64,000 nucleotides of DNA, taken from a virus. Of this stretch, positions 60,401 to 64,000 are shown one piece after another. Made by a program: the position numbers and the translations under genes. The stretch is taken from IMG/VR virus record IMGVR_UViG_3300040808_002740, positions 1 through 64,000 of that record. One strand, given 5' to 3'. The notes under the pieces are model-generated. The model was not told the origin of the DNA. It made no database searches and saw only the letters and a program-made list of their open reading frames with translations. Positions within the stretch are counted from its first letter, which is position 1; each line of letters opens with the position of its first letter.

Positions 60401-61664
60401 CGAAGATATTGAAGGTTTCGCTGTTCGAGCCCAAGACATCAAGACCACTGGGATGCCTGATGCGGATGGAAATGTTGGTGGTTCTGGCAAGATCGCAACG
60501 ATGCTCAACTTGAAACTCCGTGGTGACGCTCACGCCAAGATGCAGTCAGAACTTGAAAATCCTGAAGCAAATGGCTGGACGTACTTGGTTCAGGGCAAAG
60601 CAACTGCTCGGTACTCAACCCAACTTGGAGCCAAGGCAGGCGAATCCAAGAGTTTCAACTTCAACAACCCGAAGACCTCCCCTGGTGATGAAGATGTAAT
60701 GACGTATCGGAAAGTGATGCCTGATGGCACTGTCATTTTGGCGACAAAAACGTCTAATACTAAATCTTCGTACCATGCGACGTATTCGGTCATTTTGCCC
60801 GGAAAGTCGGATGACGTACTCAATGATGCAAACGTGACGTCGGCTCTTTCAAACTTGGGTGTCAAGAACCATGGCAATCCAACACCGGAGGATGTTCGCA
60901 ATTATGGCGTTATGACTGCCGGTCGCGCAGTGTTGGGTGCATCAAATCTGACTGGCAATGAGGACATTGACGACATGCTTGATGCCTTGACTAAAGCCGG
61001 TATTGACCCAGAGGGTATCTCAATGCGACCGACAACTACTGGCGAGTTGAAAGTTATGTTTTCTCCGGAGGATGCAAAGAAACTGAAAGAGAAGTACAAA
61101 CTTGGTCCGTTGTATCACGATGTGATGTACAAGTCTGACTCATCAGTTGACGAAAAATTCTTGTCAATTTTGGCAACTGGGTCTTTGGGTTCAACAACGA
61201 CTCGCTTCAACGGAGGCATTGGCAAAGCGGGTGGCTCATCAGCGGCAGACGCTAAGAACAAAGGTAGCGCTGACTATGTGTTTTTGGGTACTACCTCTGA
61301 GACTTCTGCTGGTTCGTACAGTAATGGAAAGGTTTATACGCCACCAGAGTTGATGATGGCGTATGCCGACATGTACACCCAGCAAAATGATGCTTGGGGC
61401 GAGTTGAATGCTCGATGGGGTCACGATAAAGCGTTCCAAGCCACTGCTGGCGGTAACCAGATGATGGTTCGGGATAGCGTCCCAGCGTCGTCGTCAATCT
61501 ATGTCACAAGTACTGCTAGTTCTGTGATTCAAAATTTGCAGGCGATTGGTATTACCGAAATTGACGGCGTCCCAGTTTCTGACATAGTTGTCACTCCGGC
61601 GGAAGCGGATGCAGCTTACCAGAAGTTGCTTAGTCGTTTGAAAGCAGAAGGGATCATCGCATGA
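54408..61664 (+). CDS. Giant head-region protein with kinase-like and possible ADP-ribosyltransferase-like parts
   Basis: A 2,418-residue protein. Early: RCPDGSLYGGRITDRFGRGC (about 183-202). Residues ~258-410 hold three copies of a GDY-x-PLEGI unit followed by Arg/Lys tracts, then a Lys/Pro/Ala-rich region. Long charged helical stretches follow to about 1,630. Residues ~1,660-1,850 look like a HipA/PI3K-type kinase: a Lys in YIIKTEDRNHMGH (~1,706-1,715), DRTMNYFDRTPGNMF (~1,806-1,820) and HPIDHGNAF (~1,830) fit the ATP-Lys, catalytic D..N and metal D. The C-terminus has GGSSAADAKNKGSADYVF (~2,278-2,295), which resembles a domain seen in ADP-ribosyltransferase-like proteins. Possibly ejected with DNA. 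Enzyme functions are inferred. Confidence 0.6.
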   Translation: MKQISFVKDVETGDLYGFIIRDGDRATAIGATPHAKTWASWANHSKMLSDQMTKSLDVTLQKSESFDLNTKRLEVLKSRLPRNLFDQIVDNADDEAMIIRGTRHKTMGARFISKSVSQHKHPYQGVASRPLSSFSLADRKAAMEYKAVFAETQQKYSTLNIQVKKNRAVFDPNIGPGGGWRCPDGSLYGGRITDRFGRGCGGGLTRRIGRAIMNAGRRLDDLGETMDQRRAVRRAARVERQADRRERAAKKIQRVSDSLESLAQALVGDYQPLEGITPRRKRRRGAGVVDGDLPDTDVPRARRRKLVPSKPKRTVVADDLKKKPSGRKKRGAEAKPTELTPRVRKLTESLAQRLVGDYEPLEGIEGRPRRSRRSDGDQRTVIQRIQDAIERFVSRLIGDYEPLEGISPRRDRRRREVAKKVPTPAKKPSGKKTPAKKTPAKKPRAQKPKKKDRVAEINDELKKLSQERMSIESKEGAFTQKENARLKEIEKERSALLVERAKLESADPMPQDIPSPDKPKKVKPAAPSKAKAGKQYGGAFKNGDNAKAKAVERSMETGQSLVVVRGDDDKFRIVDADRLNDDDSLMAMFAVTPEGGFVEWDNDLSFDDNMKVVKAAIDLEEKDIIEELKPVPVEDLDLELKKSKTGSFLPDALNSIMLENHRKGADADFRKAFHEQRLKNWSFWKNQVGDDKFEDVTDAKGALALIDAHYEKVSKTEPIDEALLGMLRAERKNFLAMWVPDDGMDEVNFYERFNYVNPKRRQAIIQQANVGEMLVGKKKKADKPKTPNVDAPINPDKSVVPEADAPEAPKPPDAPKQLSVPGKDVEPDKVLNLGENPGKYVMSYKQGLRSTIENLPEDKKNKNDILYKSNDEIDAAAKLNAQAPELHVLNLESEQENLSELRGELSKKITNGETVTENDVIKLIRAENKVRYYQTAVDQDNEVYEASVKAQEAQVAALQAKIDADKTNVQLTQQKNFTEAAQLGASFELDNEKLLSNVDDVDELKADPDAYIAALDDDLSSKKFEVNAGLAEMHVKVSEGTATEDDIQSALAKHAEVQKLAEVVEALKKKSAAGTLFPSDSDDGDSAEFNPFRADFDTYEGDTTPFDTFADRSAYQKKLDQLFVDAKIKDANAHSAGEKDGSIVARFGKEDGTVDEKAILDKLGELGKAYDGINAANLQKMGSGELSPNDLELKYLAMAEIEKTKHALTRSYAINAELKKKNEDDSLTTPDLMPDADLPDDLTDGLPEVDNMESAIKDSIDNFTPTKATIASAKSKLISDAEFNDLKTEDDVNAYYDYLEARIAGLSAPFEIVAVADEPNYEALNAHFGSEEEFNHALAVHKHKKALEKWVKVSRISAIESLADSENTDAPDKPKTINPDSPGDAAGHILSHLKASAPDFKYDTQKEKQEAKGKTMQGQISNADYGTDLLDSLPVDFYDLSAQEQIDVLQNLTGKNNPNSALGEIYKTYILRANGDKESLQILQTGIDNPSDQNLVTQILQATGTNSLQDAIDVAASDLDAATDKLGAANDEILKLRAMRDVSTARNKYIAALSARMSDPSLPDSEKKLVYQELKKYADFVPEDKRLAFKQGMLNIKDVQSKPSDKNTGSGMLSTPDFDPVLLGSTSDTGDAVAQTIPVGNAGLFDVEDAATHVSTGGALSQVPDDFLKDSIVANLGENKRFQPFAITQGFNPDNFAVVDSVTGKKYIIKTEDRNHMGHIQEALGAHLANELGFPTAGIRFGSAVKDTNLPGPQQSAEGVTQGRGRTMVIEHLENQFPNNEVKSLHQIPADAQLTGESIARMMVLDRTMNYFDRTPGNMFVVKGSDGKWNLHPIDHGNAFRDWGGSGAEQGAGFTKVTKGDNVDLMGLVAKLSPEEKEKWANALNKASRKVAKLDMDSALKAKLTSGNVVGNEDVQRLDKHIAYLKTKQSNLDWDAMTTSALAKAGYSQEEISDILTGGPAVKKFAVNQGDSPAATAVEKMKAKSGTRNFGHVMLWDGEDIEGFAVRAQDIKTTGMPDADGNVGGSGKIATMLNLKLRGDAHAKMQSELENPEANGWTYLVQGKATARYSTQLGAKAGESKSFNFNNPKTSPGDEDVMTYRKVMPDGTVILATKTSNTKSSYHATYSVILPGKSDDVLNDANVTSALSNLGVKNHGNPTPEDVRNYGVMTAGRAVLGASNLTGNEDIDDMLDALTKAGIDPEGISMRPTTTGELKVMFSPEDAKKLKEKYKLGPLYHDVMYKSDSSVDEKFLSILATGSLGSTTTRFNGGIGKAGGSSAADAKNKGSADYVFLGTTSETSAGSYSNGKVYTPPELMMAYADMYTQQNDAWGELNARWGHDKAFQATAGGNQMMVRDSVPASSSIYVTSTASSVIQNLQAIGITEIDGVPVSDIVVTPAEADAAYQKLLSRLKAEGIIA
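55180..55640 (+). repeat. Three GDY-x-PLEGI repeats with basic tracts
   Basis: Within the giant gene, LAQALVGDYQPLEGI, LAQRLVGDYEPLEGI and VSRLIGDYEPLEGI occur at about 55,186, 55,453 and 55,582, each followed within six residues by an Arg/Lys-rich run (PRRKRRR, RPRRSRR, PRRDRRRR). Nucleotide copies have diverged. They may bind nucleic acid or capsid partners. Confidence 0.75.
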
Positions 61665-62101
61665 TGCGCCAAATCCCGGTTTGGGTAAAGGTTGGCGAAG
61701 AAACCTTCAAGGATTTTGACGTCATGGACAAGTACCTGACCGATGAAATGAAGTCAGCCGGTGTTGTCATCGCTGGACCTGTCGTTTTATCTGGAACTAC
61801 TTCAGATAATCGTAAGTGGCTGTCTGACTACGAAACTCCAATGATGGTTTCTTTCATTAATATGGGTGACGACAAGATGATGTCGGTGTCGGATGGCTCT
61901 CGTGTTCATCCGATCATTTTGGATGGCACCGTGTACATGGACGATAAGCGCATCGCTGTGCCCACCTTGTACCACGGCTTGATTCATGTCCGGAAGTTTG
62001 ATCGATCAGATCTTGCGTCTTTGCCGGTTCCTGCTAAACACCGCAAGTCGGTTAAAGCCTATGTTGATTTTATTCGTACCCCTGACGACGAGGAAGAGTG
62101 A
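61661..62101 (+). CDS. Unknown protein after the giant gene
   Basis: A 146-residue protein (MMRQIPVWVKVGEETFKDF). Mixed alpha/beta with short strand pairs (GPVVLSGTTSDNRKWLSDYE, MVSFINMGDDKMMSVSDGSR). No family recognised. ATG 61661 overlaps the giant gene's stop by four bases; it is coupled to it and may help its folding or packaging. Confidence 0.55.
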   Translation: MMRQIPVWVKVGEETFKDFDVMDKYLTDEMKSAGVVIAGPVVLSGTTSDNRKWLSDYETPMMVSFINMGDDKMMSVSDGSRVHPIILDGTVYMDDKRIAVPTLYHGLIHVRKFDRSDLASLPVPAKHRKSVKAYVDFIRTPDDEEE

Positions 62102-62106
62102 TTTAA

Positions 62107-62454
62107 GTGAAGAAAGCTCTTCTGTATTTTGACCTCGTCAAGAACGGTGAACAAATTCCGCAAACAGTTTTCATTTATAATGACGGTGAAGTCAAAATCG
62201 TCGGCAATGAACTAACGATGGGTGGTTCAATGCAGGCAACTTCACTCAGGAACACTTTCGCGGCTTTGACTGCTAAAGAGTCCGAAGATGCTGCTCGCAT
62301 GATTTTTGACGAGTACACACCAGCCGCTCCTGGCTACACCGCACAATCCTTTGTCGTTGACTATGAAGGCGAAGGCAAAGAAATGGCGGACGACATGTTT
62401 AACAAGTTGTCCTCACGCAACTTTGATAACGCGAAGAGGAAAAAAGATGGCTAA
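62107..62454 (+). CDS. Unknown small alpha/beta protein
   Basis: A 115-residue protein starting at GTG 62107 (MKKALLYFDLVKNGEQIPQT). Beta strands then helix (TAKESEDAARMIFDEYTPAA), ending in a basic tail (NAKRKKDG). GAGGAAGAG about ten bases upstream lies at the end of the previous gene. No family recognised. Overlaps the next gene by eight bases. Confidence 0.55.
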   Translation: MKKALLYFDLVKNGEQIPQTVFIYNDGEVKIVGNELTMGGSMQATSLRNTFAALTAKESEDAARMIFDEYTPAAPGYTAQSFVVDYEGEGKEMADDMFNKLSSRNFDNAKRKKDG

Positions 62455-63556
62455 GCAAGAGGATCCAAAGAAAATGGCTTACCGGATGGCTCGCTACATG
62501 GGCTGTTCCGGTGTTCATCAGAACGACGACGGCGTCTGGATGCCTTGCAAGTCGCCTGAAGAACTAATGCGACTGTCGGAACGGGCAGAACCACAGAAAA
62601 AGTCAATGATTGTTGAGCCTGAGAAGAAACGTCGTCGCCGCAAAAAGCGTGGAAAAGACTGGGAAGAGCTAGGCGAAGGAGGTGTCGGAAGCATTGACAC
62701 CCTTCCTGGTGGCGGTCTTGTTTCTGGCACTGGTGTTGGCGGTAAAGCCGTGAAGGGATTTCTATACGGTCGAGCAAAGCCTCGCTTAGGTGACCCTGAT
62801 GTTTTTACCTCTCCGGATGGTGCCCGTTTACGGTCTCGGCAGTTGGGGTGCGTTGGTATTGCGCGTCGCCAAACCCCAGATGGTGATGTTGTATGGACTC
62901 CTTGCACGAATATGTCTGATTATCGGCGTCGGACAGGTGTCGGACCGCAGGCTCGGCGTGATCGCGAACGTGCCGAACGTCGCTTGCTCCGCCGATTGCG
63001 TCGTTTGTCTCGCAAAGAAACAACGGATAACAGTTTGCTGGGAGAACTAGAATCTCTTCAGAAGGATCTAAATGATTCTTCTTTGACTCAGGTTAAGAAA
63101 GTCCGAAAGGCTCGCTCTGACCGTGCCGCAGCAACTCCGGCTTTGCCTAGTGAAAGAATCAGTGGTTCGTCTCGGAATCCGAAGGGGAGTGCTAGTTCGG
63201 CGTCGTCTGCTTCCAAAATTACTCTGAGCGATGAAACCATCAACGCATTGCGTAATAAGGTCAAAGAACATAACGAGAAGATGCGTAAGAAGAACAAACC
63301 GCAGCACACGATGGCGAGTCTTGGTCGCTTGAAGTCGGTTTGGCGTCGTGGAGCAGGAGCGTTTTCTTCTTCCCATCGACCGGGAATGACTCGTTCCCGT
63401 TGGGCATTTGCTCGGGTGAACGCATTTTTGTACCTGTTAGATAAAGGTAAACCACGTAATTCTCGCTACACGACTGATAACGATCTGCTTCCAAAGGGTC
63501 ATCCTCGCAAGGGTGGATCAAAAAGTTTGCGTCATATCAACGAGGCGGATTTTTAA
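62447..63556 (+). CDS. Basic head-region protein with two GC-x-G/PC motifs
   Basis: A 369-residue basic protein from ATG 62447 (AGAGG upstream). Two similar units: YMGCSGVHQNDDGVWMPCKS near residues 16-36 and LGCVGIARRQTPDGDVVWTP ending PC near 130-151; each has Cys...DG-x-x-W-x-PC spacing and may bind metal or nucleic acid. A basic patch (KKRRRRKKRGKDW) and Ser/Arg-rich linkers follow. The end (HRPGMTRSRWAFARVNAFLY) is another conserved-looking block. The ending resembles proteins found ahead of capsid genes in actinophages. Function unknown. Confidence 0.6.
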   Translation: MAKQEDPKKMAYRMARYMGCSGVHQNDDGVWMPCKSPEELMRLSERAEPQKKSMIVEPEKKRRRRKKRGKDWEELGEGGVGSIDTLPGGGLVSGTGVGGKAVKGFLYGRAKPRLGDPDVFTSPDGARLRSRQLGCVGIARRQTPDGDVVWTPCTNMSDYRRRTGVGPQARRDRERAERRLLRRLRRLSRKETTDNSLLGELESLQKDLNDSSLTQVKKVRKARSDRAAATPALPSERISGSSRNPKGSASSASSASKITLSDETINALRNKVKEHNEKMRKKNKPQHTMASLGRLKSVWRRGAGAFSSSHRPGMTRSRWAFARVNAFLYLLDKGKPRNSRYTTDNDLLPKGHPRKGGSKSLRHINEADF

Positions 63557-63564
63557 CTAAAAGT

Positions 63565-63581
63565 ATCTAGTTCCACTAGAT
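63565..63581. promoter_or_regulatory. Small inverted repeat before the capsid gene
   Basis: ATCTAG (63565-63570) and CTAGAT (63576-63581) with a 5-base spacer lie in the 145-base gap 63557-63701 before the capsid gene. It could be an operator or transcript processing site. Low weight. Confidence 0.3.
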
Positions 63582-63696
63582 GCAAATGTCAATCGTTTAT
63601 CATGTAAATCAAGACAGCAAGTGGCTGGGTGCTTACCTGAGCCTAGATGTCCTAAACAACATCCAGAAAACCCAACCACAACTCTACGAGGAGTAG
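63580..63696 (+). CDS. Possible 38-residue leader protein before the capsid gene
   Basis: ATG 63580 to TAG 63694-63696 encodes MQMSIVYHVNQDSKWLGAYL and ends QPQLYEE. No ribosome site precedes it; the end overlaps the GAGGAG used by the capsid gene. It may be a translational leader or chance frame. Confidence 0.35.
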   Translation: MQMSIVYHVNQDSKWLGAYLSLDVLNNIQKTQPQLYEE

Positions 63697-63701
63697 GAAC
63701 A

Positions 63702-64000
63702 ATGTCAGTAGACGAATCACGTCTCAGCGAACTTCAAGGCGCACTCCGCCAGAAGATGGCTGACAACAAGGAAATCGCCGATTCTTTCAAGATGGAAGAC
63801 GGCGTCATGCAGGTAACTGCTGAGCAGAAGTCGGCGTTCGACAAGAACATGACCGACATCAAGGAAATCAAGAGCCTCATTGAGGGCATTGAGGGAATGC
63901 GCGAAGTTGAGCGTTGGAGCGAAGCTCCTGCCGCCGACTCGGTTGCCATGAAGGCTGACGCCCAGGCGTTCGCCACCGAGGTTGCCGACGCCGTCCGCAA
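63702..64000 (+). CDS. Major capsid protein, N-terminal part (runs off the window)
   Basis: The first ~99 residues: MSVDESRLSELQGALRQKMA and a charged coiled coil (SAFDKNMTDIKEIKSLIEGI), typical of the delta domain at the start of HK97-fold capsid proteins, which is removed by the prohead protease after assembly. GAGGAG at 63688-63693 supports ATG 63702. The HK97 lattice domain lies beyond position 64000. The head order portal, protease, others, capsid is normal for this fold. Confidence 0.75.
   Translation, partial: MSVDESRLSELQGALRQKMADNKEIADSFKMEDGVMQVTAEQKSAFDKNMTDIKEIKSLIEGIEGMREVERWSEAPAADSVAMKADAQAFATEVADAVR

Noticed and set aside
63580-63696. Treating the 38-residue frame before the capsid gene as a firm gene
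   Set aside because: Kept only as a low-confidence entry because there is no ribosome site and no recognisable product.
1-64000. tRNA, tmRNA, CRISPR array, integrase, insertion sequence or attachment site
   Set aside because: Looked for in the gaps and strands; none could be supported from the sequence.

Overview
The window is part of the genome of a tailed double-stranded DNA phage with what looks like a contractile (myovirus-type) tail. The baseplate set supports this: a gp25-like wedge protein, a J-like protein, an I-like protein, a D/gp27-like hub and an OB-fold spike-like protein, all following a tape measure. No integrase, tRNA or lysogeny regulator was seen. The host cannot be read directly. 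Small zinc-knuckle proteins with a GCRCxxC core, a DUF6582-like motif in a head protein, moderate GC and possible leaderless promoters suggest an aquatic actinobacterial host. That is inference; cyanobacteria, whose phages also carry 2-oxoglutarate (2OG) oxygenases, remain possible. Sheath, tube and most head-completion genes lie outside the window, which looks like a linear cut from a longer, possibly circular map: the capsid gene runs off the right end and the tail chaperone begins at the left end.

Layout. 1-10.5 kb (+): terminator, tail assembly chaperone with a probable -1 frameshift extension, tape measure with an M15-type peptidase end, and the baseplate genes. 10.6-22.8 kb (+): a long series of fibre and adhesin genes, including a 2,094-residue repeat fibre and a 195-residue protein ending in 26 FPPX tetrapeptides (mostly FPPH/FPPF), with a probable holin and a terminator embedded. 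22.8-35.3 kb (mostly +, with a - island at 28.5-31.5 kb): an accessory region with nine Fe(II)/2OG oxygenase genes (P4H-like, TauD-like and PhyH-like), a DUF6065-like protein, a short NAD-binding dehydrogenase-like protein, a glutathione-peroxidase-like protein and several unknowns. 35.3-45.5 kb (-): glycosyltransferase, ParB-like protein plus PAPS-reductase-like protein, a second ParB-like protein, dCMP deaminase, RuvC-like resolvase, HNH endonuclease, RecB/Cas4-like nuclease, Rad52-like annealing protein and large terminase. 45.5-64 kb (+): small membrane protein, portal fused to a MuF-like domain, prohead protease with extra domains, an acidic cysteine-bearing head protein, several unknown head proteins, a 2,418-residue giant protein with kinase-like and possible ADP-ribosyltransferase-like parts, and the start of the major capsid protein.

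Most notable. The FPPH/FPPF repeat protein, likely a fibre tip, lies directly upstream of a dense set of oxygenases, many of them prolyl-4-hydroxylase-like, and a glycosyltransferase lies at the far side of that set. The hypothesis is that the phage hydroxylates, and perhaps glycosylates, its own proline/histidine-rich tail tip. The iron-binding residues and the repeat are visible in the sequence; the enzyme-substrate link is inference from proximity and family chemistry. No stretch longer than about 300 bases lacks a gene.
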